A stretch of DNA of 11,398 bases from JACVRW01 sp035650215 (GCA_035650215.1 DASRIC010000092.1:1-11398); one strand, 5' to 3'. Positions 1-5,527 are shown, counted from the first letter of the stretch. A program made the numbers and translations. The notes: a model not told the origin generated them from the letters alone.

Positions 1-141
1 ACCAAGTGCCGCCCCGACGAGGCCTTCCAGGTGACCGCCGAGTCGCGCGCGTACCTGTCGGGACGCGGTGTCGACATGGACGGGGCGCAGGAGACCAAGA
101 CCCGCGCCGCCCTCGAGTTCTTCGCCCGCAAGCTGCGCTGA
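1..141 (+). CDS. C-terminal end of a gene, possibly an alpha/beta hydrolase
   Basis: Frame 1 is open from the window edge to a TGA at 139-141, giving 46 residues that end in LEFFARKLR. Only the C-terminus is visible. An acidic, alanine-rich final helix ending in FFARKL or FFARHL is common in dienelactone-hydrolase-like alpha/beta hydrolases, so that family is my guess. No catalytic residue lies inside the window and the family is not proven. The gene runs in the same direction as the permease fragment that starts about 90 bases downstream, and it appears to be host sequence just left of the inserted element. Confidence 0.5.
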   Translation, partial: TKCRPDEAFQVTAESRAYLSGRGVDMDGAQETKTRAALEFFARKLR

Positions 142-231
142 TCCAACGACGGCGCCCCGGACAGCGTGGGCTCGGTCACGGGCGCCCGCCCGGAGACGGC
201 ATCCCGGAGCGGGTTTGCCAAGCTCGGGGGC

Positions 232-390
232 GTGTCCCGCCCGGCCCTGTACTCGCTGTACGCGCTGCTCGTAGTCATATGGAGCAGCACCTGGGTGGCG
301 ATCCACTTGTTGAGAGCGATGAGTGTCCCGCTCTTCGGGTACGCCATCGTCGGCGATCCGGAGACGACGGCGCCAGGAGTCGACGAATAA
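232..390 (+). pseudogene. Displaced 5' fragment of the EamA permease gene (left junction)
   Basis: A GTG at 232 opens a frame beginning V-S-R-P-A-L-Y, and its first 24 codons closely parallel the start of the intact permease at 6515 (V-S-P-T-A-L-Y). Both continue with the same segment, ALLV-[V/I]-IWSSTWVAI. After codon 24 (base 303) the similarity ends abruptly. The frame then runs through 28 unrelated residues to a TAA at 388-390, so it encodes only 52 residues with one potential membrane helix. I read it as the original host 5' end of the permease gene, cut off by element insertion, with codons after 303 supplied by the element. The start could also be the in-frame GTG at 166. A useful product is unlikely. 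Confidence 0.7.
259..303 (+). repeat. Left copy of direct repeat, putative attL core
   Basis: These 45 bases recur at 6542-6586 with a single mismatch (G at 274, A at 6557). The last 29 bases (275-303 and 6558-6586) are identical. Upstream of 259 the two copies keep protein-level similarity with mainly third-position changes. Downstream of 303 they are unrelated. This is what is expected where an element integrated inside a coding sequence and carried a matching gene start. A serine recombinase fragment ends beside the other copy, which supports an attachment-site reading. The exact crossover bases cannot be told from one sequence. Confidence 0.7.
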
Positions 391-534
391 CGCGCAGGTG
401 GCGCTACCGGCGATCATCGTGGCGGTCTAGGCTCGCTGCCTCGCGGGCCTCTCCTGCTTTTCGTCCAACTCGATAGCCGGGTCCGTCGGCCCGGCCTCTC
501 GCTTCTGCCTCGACGCGGCACTGCTCGACGCATG

Positions 535-554
535 GCCCGATTCGCGAATCGGGC
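535..554. promoter_or_regulatory. Perfect 20-base palindrome, candidate operator
   Basis: The half-site GCCCGATTCG is followed directly by its exact reverse complement. The palindrome ends 8 bases before a TTGACC box and about 77 bases before the ATG at 632. A perfect palindrome of this length just upstream of a possible promoter suggests a site for a dimeric regulator. No known operator consensus is recognised. A transcript hairpin is possible but would have almost no loop. Confidence 0.45.
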
Positions 555-562
555 GTTGTGTC

Positions 563-568
563 TTGACC
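563..568 (+). promoter_or_regulatory. Possible -35 box (TTGACC) for the secreted protein at 632
   Basis: TTGACC matches the sigma-70 -35 consensus TTGACA at five of six positions. At 17 bases spacing the -10 position (586-591) reads GAGGGT, which is poor, so the promoter call rests on the -35 box, the upstream palindrome and the gene position. The same longer string CTTGACCCGC recurs at the better promoter upstream of 1968. Confidence 0.3.
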
Positions 569-631
569 CGCCAGCCTGCAGCTGAGAGGGTCGGATCGCG
601 GAGGAGCGCGTCGCCAGTGAAAGGAGCCACC

Positions 632-1000
632 ATGACGGATCTGGGGAATCGGCCGGCCTCGTTGGCACGATCATTGAGGACGCTCAAACGAGTCGCGGCG
701 TTCGCGGCCGCGCTCGCCACGCTCCTTGTGGGGGCCGCCGGCGCGTCGGCAGACACGCGCACCGGTTTCGAGTTCCGCATCACGTGCGGCTCCGAAACCG
801 CGATTATCGTTTCCCCAACGTTCGCCGCGGCGGCTGGTCAGGACACCTCGAGCACACGGGTGTTTGTTCTCGCCGTCGGAGCGTTCTTTGCGCCGGAGCG
901 GTTCCCCGCGGGAAAGGTCATGCTCTGCGACTTGGAGAACCTGACCACGGGAGATCCCCCCATCGAGGATCTCCCATTCCTCATCAGGGGCGCTCCCTGA
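632..1000 (+). CDS. Small secreted protein, unknown function
   Basis: The ATG at 632 is chosen because AAGGAG at 621-626 lies five bases upstream; the same frame is open further upstream but has no such site. The product is 122 residues. It begins with an N-terminal signal peptide: a basic stretch (RSLRTLKR), then a hydrophobic run rich in A, L and V, then a likely cleavage site ASA-DT near residue 41. The mature part is about 80 residues with two cysteines (in ITCGSE and VMLCDLE) that could form one disulfide after export. I do not recognise a family. It is cargo of the putative element, and a candidate operator palindrome lies upstream. Expression is plausible but unproven. Confidence 0.65.
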   Translation: MTDLGNRPASLARSLRTLKRVAAFAAALATLLVGAAGASADTRTGFEFRITCGSETAIIVSPTFAAAAGQDTSSTRVFVLAVGAFFAPERFPAGKVMLCDLENLTTGDPPIEDLPFLIRGAP

Positions 1001-1376
1001 AAGAGCGGGTCGTGGAAGGACCCATGGGATCGCCTGTGGGCCCCCCGCTCGTTCCCTTGTGTGACGTCCGGCCAAGCCACACGTAAATCGGCTTTGCCGC
1101 GGTGTCCCCCAGGGGGAGGAGTGAGGCGGACCCGCGCGAGTGCTGCTTACGCCTGACTGCGCAAGTCCGGGTCCAAGCGGAGCGGACTTCTGCCTTCCAA
1201 GCAAAGCAGCAGCCCAGCGCCACTCGCAAGGACGTACGAGTACGCGACGCCGCCCAGCGCGACCGGATGCGGCGCGTGCTGGTGGCCATCGAGGACGAGG
1301 ACCAAGAGGACAGATTGAACGACGTTCACGCGCGGGGCCGTAGACGGTTGACGCGATCGCACCTACGCTCGCCCCG
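1001..1376. other. Region without a convincing gene
   Basis: Frames on both strands are open but have compositions typical of non-coding frames in GC-rich DNA. Just after the stop at 1000, GAGCGGG (1003-1009) can pair with CCCGCTC (1044-1050), enclosing the small palindrome CCCATGGG at 1021-1028. This is a possible but weak terminator, because no T-tract follows. The right end holds a promoter-like TAGACG-17-TACGCT pair upstream of the next gene. The reverse strand around 984-1289 encodes a longer frame that I could not match to anything. Confidence 0.4.
1341..1369 (+). promoter_or_regulatory. Candidate promoter for the small secreted protein at 1377
   Basis: TAGACG (1341-1346; four of six matches to TTGACA) and TACGCT (1364-1369) are 17 bases apart, and the ATG follows seven bases after the -10 box. 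Transcription would then start at or very near the ATG, giving a leaderless message. This fits the absence of a Shine-Dalgarno sequence before this start. Confidence 0.4.
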
Positions 1377-1613
1377 ATGAAGCGGCTCTTGCTTCTCTTG
1401 CTGGTCCTCGGCGCCGTCTTCGTCGAGGCGGCCTCTGCCGCGGGCGACCAAGCCACCGCCAGTCGGACGTGCGCGGGAGTGACCTACGCCGGCTACGTCT
1501 TCGATCTGCGCGCCTACATCACGCCGTGCCCCGACGCGCGCAGGCTAGCCAGGCGATGGGCCGGGACATTCCGCTGCTACGCCCGCGTGCCCGGCGTACC
1601 GGTCACGTGTTAG
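1377..1613 (+). CDS. Small secreted four-cysteine protein, unknown function
   Basis: The 78-residue product starts with a clear signal peptide: MKR, then a run of leucines and valines, with likely cleavage after EAASA near residue 21. The mature part of about 57 residues has four cysteines (in RTCAG, TPCPD, FRCYA and at the very C-terminus VTC), which suggests two disulfides. The segment CPDARRLARRW resembles the C-x-x-A-R-x-x-x-R-x-W pattern seen in many short secreted actinomycete proteins of unknown role. That resemblance is from memory and not tested. The start has no ribosome-binding site, but a TACGCT box lies seven bases upstream, consistent with a leaderless transcript. Confidence 0.65.
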   Translation: MKRLLLLLLVLGAVFVEAASAAGDQATASRTCAGVTYAGYVFDLRAYITPCPDARRLARRWAGTFRCYARVPGVPVTC

Positions 1614-1967
1614 CTCCGCGGGTACAGGTGCGTCTCGCGTCGTACAGCCACTAGCGAAACGCGCCGCGTCTTCTGCCGCTCGGGTGAGCGCATCGTTCGC
1701 TTCAAGCACGGCTACTAGACAAGAGCCGTTCCCTCCACGGCGGGACCGTCCACGACTACTCCGTCGCGACTAGCACGCGCAGGCGCGTGGCCGCTGGCTA
1801 CAGCCGCCAAACGCGAAGTAGCCGGCGGTCCGACGGCGCCGCCGCGCCAAACGGCTCGCACGGTCGTTCGACACGCCTTGACCCGCGGATGTCGGCGGAC
1901 GTAGAGTCGCCGCAGCTAGCAAGCGACCACGTCGTGACGAGATCGCGACGAGGGGAAAGGAGGAACG
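1614..1967. other. Intergenic region with a promoter at its right end
   Basis: No gene is supported in these roughly 350 bases. The right end holds a promoter-like TTGACC/TAGAGT pair and an AAAGGAGG ribosome-binding site for the gene at 1968. The rest shows no hairpin or repeat that stands out. Confidence 0.45.
1878..1907 (+). promoter_or_regulatory. Sigma-70-like promoter for the secreted protein at 1968
   Basis: TTGACC (1878-1883) and TAGAGT (1902-1907) are separated by 18 bases. They match TTGACA at five and TATAAT at four positions. The ATG at 1968 is about 60 bases downstream, with AAAGGAGG at 1956-1963 as ribosome-binding site. This is the best canonical promoter in the window. Confidence 0.5.
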
Positions 1968-2219
1968 ATGCAGCGTCGCATCGTGTCCATCTTGGTCGTT
2001 GGTGCCTGCATGACCTTAGGCGCGAGCACCGCATTGGCCGACCCTGGGCCTCCGGGATCGACGTTCCCAGAGCAGCCCGGGACCAACCCGCAGGCGGCGT
2101 GCATGGCGGTCACGACGAACCCCGGTTCGGGCGCGACTGGCCGGGCGGGCGAAGTCATCTCACCGAACGCAGGAGCGATCGTCGGCGGACTGGTCCAGGA
2201 CGCCTGCTTCGGTGGGTAG
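1968..2219 (+). CDS. Small secreted protein, unknown function
   Basis: The 83-residue product has a strong ribosome-binding site (AAAGGAGG at 1956-1963, four bases before the ATG) and an upstream sigma-70-like promoter. The N-terminus is a signal peptide: MQRR, then a hydrophobic stretch, with a likely cut after STALA near residue 24. The mature peptide of about 59 residues is rich in glycine, proline and alanine. It has two cysteines (QAACMA and DACFGG) that could pair. It ends FGG. I do not recognise a family. A perfect 10-base-pair stem-loop lies 25 bases after the stop. This is the best supported expression unit of the element's left half. Confidence 0.7.
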   Translation: MQRRIVSILVVGACMTLGASTALADPGPPGSTFPEQPGTNPQAACMAVTTNPGSGATGRAGEVISPNAGAIVGGLVQDACFGG

Positions 2220-2244
2220 CCATCGCCGAATCGGTACCTCTCAA

Positions 2245-2280
2245 CGAGCGGGCGGCTGGGTGTATCGGGTCGCCCGCTCG
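2245..2280 (+). terminator. Stem-loop, probable terminator after the secreted protein gene
   Basis: CGAGCGGGCG (2245-2254) pairs perfectly with CGCCCGCTCG (2271-2280) around a 16-base loop, 25 bases after the stop at 2219. No T-run follows, so it is not a classical intrinsic terminator, though T-poor hairpins are common at gene ends in high-GC actinomycetes. It lies between this forward gene and the reverse SnoaL array, so it may act on either strand. Confidence 0.5.
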
Positions 2281-2408
2281 CGAGGCGACAGCGGGTACAG
2301 CCGAGTCGAGCGCGCGAGGGGTAAGGGACGGTGAACCAGCCTCACGCTCGTTTCGCAAGACGGCGTCGCAGTGCCGTTCCTTCACGGAGGGCCGATCGTT
2401 TCGACCCC

Positions 2409-2803
2409 TTACTCCCGCAGCCCCACGGCTTCGAGCGCCTCGTCCCACCGGAGATAACTCCTGAAGTGCGCAATCCGTCCTCGCCGCAGCCGAAGCACCA
2501 AGCCGATCTGTTGCGTGCCAGTAGCGCCGCTCTGCGCTCCGCGCACGCGAAACCGTCCCAGCATCAAGACCGCGTCGCCTGCGTCGACCAGATCATCCAC
2601 CTCGACGCGTACGTCGCCGAAAACCTCCTCCATACGGCCGAGGATCGTCGTGAACCCTTCGGGACCGGGGTAGGTGCCAGCGAGGAACGCGTCCGGGTCG
2701 ACCACTCACGTCACGTCGGGATCGATAGCTCACTGAGCGGCTCGCCGGTCTCGTTGTAGTGGTCGATGAACCGGCGAACGACCTCCACGTTCTCCTGCGA
2801 CAT
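2409..2803 (-). pseudogene. SnoaL-like (NTF2-fold) protein, broken third copy of the array
   Basis: The reverse-strand ATG at 2803 starts MSQENVEVVRRF and continues to GEPLSEL, then meets a stop at 2713-2711. The family pattern resumes in another frame from about 2726 (IDPDVT), hits TGA at 2708-2706 where a tryptophan would be expected, and then runs VVDPDAFLAGTYPG to EALEAVGLRE and TAA at 2411-2409. So one lost base and one nonsense codon break what would be a 131-residue protein of the SnoaL-like/NTF2 superfamily. The GTG at 2705 could start a 98-residue remnant. The ATG lies four bases after the previous gene's stop, so it was the last gene of the array. The family folds as a small alpha+beta barrel; the substrate is unknown. 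Confidence 0.75.
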
Positions 2804-2837
2804 CGCCCTACTCCCGCAGCCCGGCGGCTTCGAGGGC
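2772..2837. repeat. 66-base repeat at a SnoaL gene boundary, copy 1
   Basis: These 66 bases recur at 3178-3243 with one difference (T2791 against C3197). Each copy spans the end of one SnoaL-like gene, the four-base spacer and the start of the next gene. It marks recent tandem duplication, or strong conservation or gene conversion of the gene ends, because the gene interiors are far more diverged. Confidence 0.8.
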
Positions 2838-3209
2838 CAGCTCCCAACTGGAGAAGAGACGCTGTCGGGCGATTCTTCCGTCTGCGAACCCCGAGAACAC
2901 CGCGCCGATCTGCATTCTCATCGGGAGGGCGGCATCTTTGGTCTGTCCGGTGAGCTCGAACAGGGCAACCACCGTGGCTCCTCCGTCATGGAGTTCGCGA
3001 AGATCGAGCCCGAAGTCGTCGAAGTTGTCCCTCCACTGCCGGGTGAGCTTCCGAACGCCGTCGTGCCCGTGGTACTCGGGATCGTCTGGCCACTCCGGGA
3101 TGGAGTAGATGATGGCGTCCTCGGTGTAGAACGGGATCACGCCCTCGGCTCCGCTCTCGGCGAAACCGGCGAATCCTCGGCGAACGACCTCCACGTCCTC
3201 CTGCGACAT
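2808..3209 (-). CDS. SnoaL-like (NTF2-fold) family protein, second gene of the array
   Basis: This reverse-strand gene encodes 133 residues, from MSQEDVEVVRRGF to LALEAAGLRE. The N-terminal helix with VEVVRRGFAGF, the acidic YTEDAIIYSIPEW strand, the YHGHDGVRK loop, the VVALFELTGQ strand and the final ALEAAGLRE helix fit the SnoaL-like polyketide-cyclase/NTF2 superfamily. Members bind small hydrophobic ligands or catalyse varied reactions; nothing here fixes the substrate. The start is four bases after the stop of the upstream gene, whose last codons CGG GAG also provide a GGGAG ribosome-binding site at about seven bases, pointing to translational coupling. It seems intact, unlike its downstream neighbour. 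Confidence 0.85.
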   Translation of the reverse strand: MSQEDVEVVRRGFAGFAESGAEGVIPFYTEDAIIYSIPEWPDDPEYHGHDGVRKLTRQWRDNFDDFGLDLRELHDGGATVVALFELTGQTKDAALPMRMQIGAVFSGFADGRIARQRLFSSWELALEAAGLRE

Positions 3210-3243
3210 CGCCCTACTCCCGCAGCCCGGCGGCTTCGAGGGC
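3178..3243. repeat. 66-base repeat at a SnoaL gene boundary, copy 2
   Basis: Second copy of the boundary repeat, with one mismatch to 2772-2837. It contains the last codons of the first SnoaL-like gene and the first codons of the second. Confidence 0.8.
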
Positions 3244-3606
3244 TTGGGCTTTGCCCGCGTGGGCGTGCCACCAGATGCATTTCCCGTCGCGGGCCTTCGC
3301 GGTAATCCAGGCGAGTTCCTCGAAAGGCGCCGCGCTGGCGCTGCCGTGACCGTGCGCCCGCAGGGCAAACAGCAGCAGGTGGCCCAGGTCGCGCACCTCC
3401 TGGATCTCGACCCTGAGGTCGGGGAACGCCTCCCACCAGCCCTGCAAGTACGTGCGCACGCCTCCGTGGCCGTAGTAGCTGGCCGGCCCGATGAAGCGCG
3501 ACGTTATCTCCACGTTGGCGTCCATGAGCGCGACGTAGGTGTCCGGGTCGTGCCGGTTGTACGCGTCGGCTACCCGCCCAAGCAGCTCCACGTTCTCCTG
3601 CGACAT
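3214..3606 (-). CDS. SnoaL-like (NTF2-fold) family protein, first gene of the array
   Basis: The reverse-strand product is 130 residues, from MSQENVELLGRVADAYNRHD to AQALEAAGLRE. The ATG at 3606 is chosen because the MSQEN start is shared with both downstream copies, although the frame is open much further upstream. It shows the NTF2-like pattern: a first helix, then the acidic NVEITSRF strand, the YYGHGGVRTYLQGWW segment, FPDLRVEIQEVRDL, and a final strand and helix. Such proteins are small ligand-binding folds or enzymes acting on hydrophobic small molecules, and the substrate here is unknown. It heads a reverse-strand array of three genes. A GATACT box at 3621-3616 is a possible -10 element nine bases before the start. 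Confidence 0.85.
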   Translation of the reverse strand: MSQENVELLGRVADAYNRHDPDTYVALMDANVEITSRFIGPASYYGHGGVRTYLQGWWEAFPDLRVEIQEVRDLGHLLLFALRAHGHGSASAAPFEELAWITAKARDGKCIWWHAHAGKAQALEAAGLRE

Positions 3607-3615
3607 CGCCAGACG

Positions 3616-3621
3616 AGTATC
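3616..3621 (-). promoter_or_regulatory. Possible -10 box for the SnoaL array
   Basis: On the reverse strand GATACT matches TATAAT at four positions and ends nine bases before the ATG at 3606. A weak CTGGCA lies about 18 bases further upstream. No Shine-Dalgarno sequence precedes this first gene, so a leaderless or nearly leaderless transcript is plausible. Confidence 0.3.
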
Positions 3622-3926
3622 CGCCTGGTGAGGGGGCGTTGCCAGTCCAGCATCCGCGTCCTGAGCGACCATGCAGCGTCGCGAATCACGGCTGTAGCCG
3701 CTGCGACACGAGCAGCGAGCGTAGGACGCGAGTACCACGTCGCGCCTCGCGGTCGAAGGCGCACACCAGCCGAGAAGCACTGACGTCGAATGCTCGTCCG
3801 TTCGAAGGCCGTCTAACGTTCGAGTTCGTCGGGAGCTTGGGTTCGTCGGGGATCCACCGCTTCGGCCAGCTCGCAGGGCTGAGAGCCGGGGCGGGCCTCT
3901 CAGTCGTCGGAGCGTACGCTCGCCGC
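3622..3926. other. Divergent intergenic region
   Basis: About 300 bases separate the reverse SnoaL array from the forward small gene at 3927. I see no supported gene; frames that cross it look like noise. It should hold promoters for both directions. A TACGCT box at 3915-3920 precedes the forward gene by six bases. Confidence 0.45.
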
Positions 3927-4169
3927 ATGCCACATCCCGACGACGACGGCCGCCCCTTCACGCTTCCGCCGCCTGAGCGAGCGCGAGACGTCCCCGGTCC
4001 GCGCCCGCGACCCAACGGGCTCCCCTGCCTGGTGCCGGGTTGCGACGGGACCCCGTATCACAACTGCGAGCTGTGCCCGCCCCATCAGCGCTTCTCGAAT
4101 GCGTTCGAGCGCTGGCTGTGGTACCGGGACGTCGACCGCGACCGCGAGCGCCTAACCCCTCGGCGGTAG
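3927..4169 (+). CDS. Small Cys4/His zinc-finger-like protein, unknown function
   Basis: The ATG at 3927 gives 80 residues. It is preferred over the much earlier in-frame starts because a TACGCT box lies six bases upstream and composition becomes protein-like only here. The centre holds C34-x4-C39-x7-C47-x2-C50-x2-H53, a likely zinc-binding knuckle or treble-clef-like site. A proline- and arginine-rich N-terminus precedes it. An aromatic helix follows (FSNAFERWLWYRDVDRDRERL). Small zinc-binding proteins of this kind are common among phage and element genes, often in DNA binding, but no specific family is recognised. Its stop overlaps the end of the convergent reverse-strand gene by 18 bases. 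Confidence 0.6.
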   Translation: MPHPDDDGRPFTLPPPERARDVPGPRPRPNGLPCLVPGCDGTPYHNCELCPPHQRFSNAFERWLWYRDVDRDRERLTPRR

Positions 4170-4747
4170 CGGCGGGCAGGGCTTGTAGAGCGGCGTGGGC
4201 TTCAGCGGCGGCGGGTTCCACTGCTTCTTGGCGACGACCGTGATAACGCCGTTGTCGACCAGCCACCCGATCGCGTACGCCGCCGTGCTGCGCGGGATCC
4301 CCAACCGGCCGGCCACGGGCCTCACGCCGAACGGCATCGAGCGCTCGCGAAAGCAGGCCTCCCGACGCACCTTCGCGTGAACCTCGAACTCCTTCGCCAC
4401 CATCCGCGCCGACAGCGGGGCGTCGTCCGTACCACCAGCGAGACGACGGGACGAGGCTTCAGCCGACCGGCGTCGTACTCCGCGAGCCACCATTCGAGCG
4501 TCTCGCGCGGGCTCAGATCCGCATCGGAATCGGCCTCGATTTCCTGAGGCTTCGAACCAGGCTTAGAAGGCGAAGGCTCTACGCCTCTAGAGGCGTCTAC
4601 GCACCTACCTTCGCTCGCCTCTTCACCGCTGCAGTTGCTGGTGCTCGTACTCGTACTACTACTTGTCCAACTCCCCTCCTCCTGAGAGCCAGGAAATCGG
4701 CCGCCGTGCTCAATCGTCCCGAAAACGCGAGCGCGGCGGTTTGCTTT
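4152..4747 (-). pseudogene. Frameshifted winged-helix DNA-binding protein, 5' end missing
   Basis: Two reverse-strand frames make one plausible protein. The first (4747 to about 4433) has no ATG, GTG or TTG. It reads RRARVFGTIEHGG, then a Ser/Thr-rich linker (SSSTSTSTSN), then an acidic stretch and ETLEWWLAEYDAGRLKPRP. Slipping back one base at about 4433 continues in the second frame as GTDDAPLSARMVAKEFEVHAK. A winged-helix domain follows (MPFGVRPVAGRLGIPRSTAA with YAIGWLVDNGVITVV), then a Pro-rich tail to TAG at 4154-4152. One missing base explains the shift. The second frame alone could start at an ATG at 4493. A replication-initiator or primase-like origin is possible for the RVFGTIEH segment, but I cannot confirm it. 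The joined length is about 198 residues. Confidence 0.55.
4581..4596. promoter_or_regulatory. Perfect 16-base palindrome
   Basis: The half-site ACGCCTCT is followed directly by its reverse complement. It lies within the linker-coding part of the broken winged-helix gene and about 340 bases upstream of the ParB-like gene. It could be a regulator or partition site, or chance. No consensus is recognised. Confidence 0.3.
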
Positions 4748-4815
4748 CTAGGGTGCGGCACACGCTACGCGGACCGCAGCGGGCTCGCTAACCACTCTCC
4801 TCGGGAGCTCGCGTG

Positions 4816-4847
4816 TTGACCACGAACCGATGTAAGGTCCGTACCCT
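4816..4847 (+). promoter_or_regulatory. Possible promoter for the ParB-like gene
   Basis: TTGACC (4816-4821) is a good -35 box. TACCCT (4842-4847) is a -10-like box seen elsewhere in this window, but the 20-base spacer is long. The ATG at 4934 is 86 bases downstream, with GGAGAG at 4924-4929 as ribosome-binding site four bases before it. Confidence 0.3.
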
Positions 4848-4933
4848 CGTGGCCTCCACGTTCTCCGCTCGCAAATAGATGCCCTCGGCCTCGGGGCCGG
4901 GGGCGGCGAGAGCGCGAGCGAACGGAGAGCGGC

Positions 4934-5527
4934 ATGCAGATCGCAGGCATCGAGGTCCACCCGGCGGCGGACATGCTGCCGATCATCCCGTCGGACGAGC
5001 TGGACGCGCTCGCCGCCGACATCGAGGAGAACGGGCTCCGCGAGCCGGTCAAGCTCGATCCTGACGGCAGGATCCTCGACGGCCGCAACCGCGTGCTGGC
5101 GTGCGAGATCGCAGGAGTCGAGCCGCGCTTCGAGACCGTCGATGTCGCCGATCCGTTGGGCTACGTGGTGTCGCTCAACATCAAGCGCCGACACCTGGCG
5201 GCGGGCCAGCGCGCCGTGATCGCGGCCGAGCAGTGGGAGCGCGCTCCCGCGCCGGGAAGCCGCCCAGCAGCCCCCCGTACGGCTATCGGCGTGTCGGAAG
5301 GCACGACGCGATGCGGTGGGAGCCCGAGCCGCGCGAGGTCGCGATCGCCGACCGGATCTTCCACGAGTTCGTCCGCAACGGTCTGGCCTGCGCGGCGATC
5401 GCCAGGCTGCTCAACAGAGAGGGAGTCCCCTCGCGCAAGGGCAGGAAGTGGGCTCCGCGCGTGGTCAGCGCGCTGGTTCGGTCGCCTCACGTGCTGGGCG
5501 AGTTCCGCTCGAAGGGCGAGTGGGTGA
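4934..5527 (+). CDS. ParB N-terminal domain protein with a replaced C-terminus
   Basis: The ATG at 4934 follows GGAGAG by four bases. Residues 1 to about 102 form a ParB/Spo0J-type N-terminal domain: LAADIEENGLREPVKL, then the hallmark DGRILDGRNRVLACE, then VVSLNIKRRHLAAGQRA. Such domains clamp DNA or bind CTP in plasmid and chromosome partition, and also occur in phage and element regulators. After residue 102 (base 5239) the frame is open to TGA at 5525-5527, but these 95 residues are the wrong frame of the serine recombinase and look like noise. No helix-turn-helix or dimerisation domain follows, so the gene is probably truncated by the same event that beheaded the recombinase. A stand-alone ParB-domain protein remains possible. 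Confidence 0.7.
   Translation: MQIAGIEVHPAADMLPIIPSDELDALAADIEENGLREPVKLDPDGRILDGRNRVLACEIAGVEPRFETVDVADPLGYVVSLNIKRRHLAAGQRAVIAAEQWERAPAPGSRPAAPRTAIGVSEGTTRCGGSPSRARSRSPTGSSTSSSATVWPARRSPGCSTERESPRARAGSGLRAWSARWFGRLTCWASSARRASG
5235..5248. other. Palindrome at the ParB/recombinase junction
   Basis: GGGAGCG followed by its reverse complement forms a perfect 14-base palindrome exactly where ParB-like coding ends and recombinase coding begins. It may mark a deletion end point or be a coincidence of GC-rich sequence. Confidence 0.45.

Larger units (their letters stand above)
391..631. other. Gene-poor left end of the element
   Basis: I see no convincing gene here. The reading frames present are arginine-rich and look like noise. 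The stretch holds a perfect 20-base palindrome at 535-554 and a TTGACC box at 563-568, both upstream of the secreted protein at 632. Confidence 0.5.

Noticed and set aside
6..476. Long forward frame of 156 codons
   Set aside because: It is the shadow frame of the partial gene at 1-141 and of the permease fragment, very rich in Arg and Pro, and has no domain. It is used only in reasoning about a circular form.
984..1289. Reverse-strand frame of 101 codons in the gene-poor region
   Set aside because: The composition is partly protein-like, but it has no ribosome-binding site, no recognisable motif and no promoter.
1348..1353. TTGACG as -35 box for the gene at 1377
   Set aside because: It is only 10 bases from the TACGCT box, and no -10 box lies at 16-18 bases. 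The TAGACG at 1341-1346 fits the spacing better.
671..1456. Reverse-strand frame of 261 codons opposite the first secreted protein
   Set aside because: It has the Arg/Gly/Ser-rich composition of an antisense frame, no start signal, and lies opposite a gene with a signal peptide and ribosome-binding site.
1787..2464. Forward frame of 225 codons
   Set aside because: It overlaps the better supported secreted protein at 1968-2219 in another frame and is a basic, low-information sequence.
2772..3243. Two 66-base repeats considered as a CRISPR array or element ends
   Set aside because: There are only two copies, they are coding, and the 340 bases between them are a gene of the same family.
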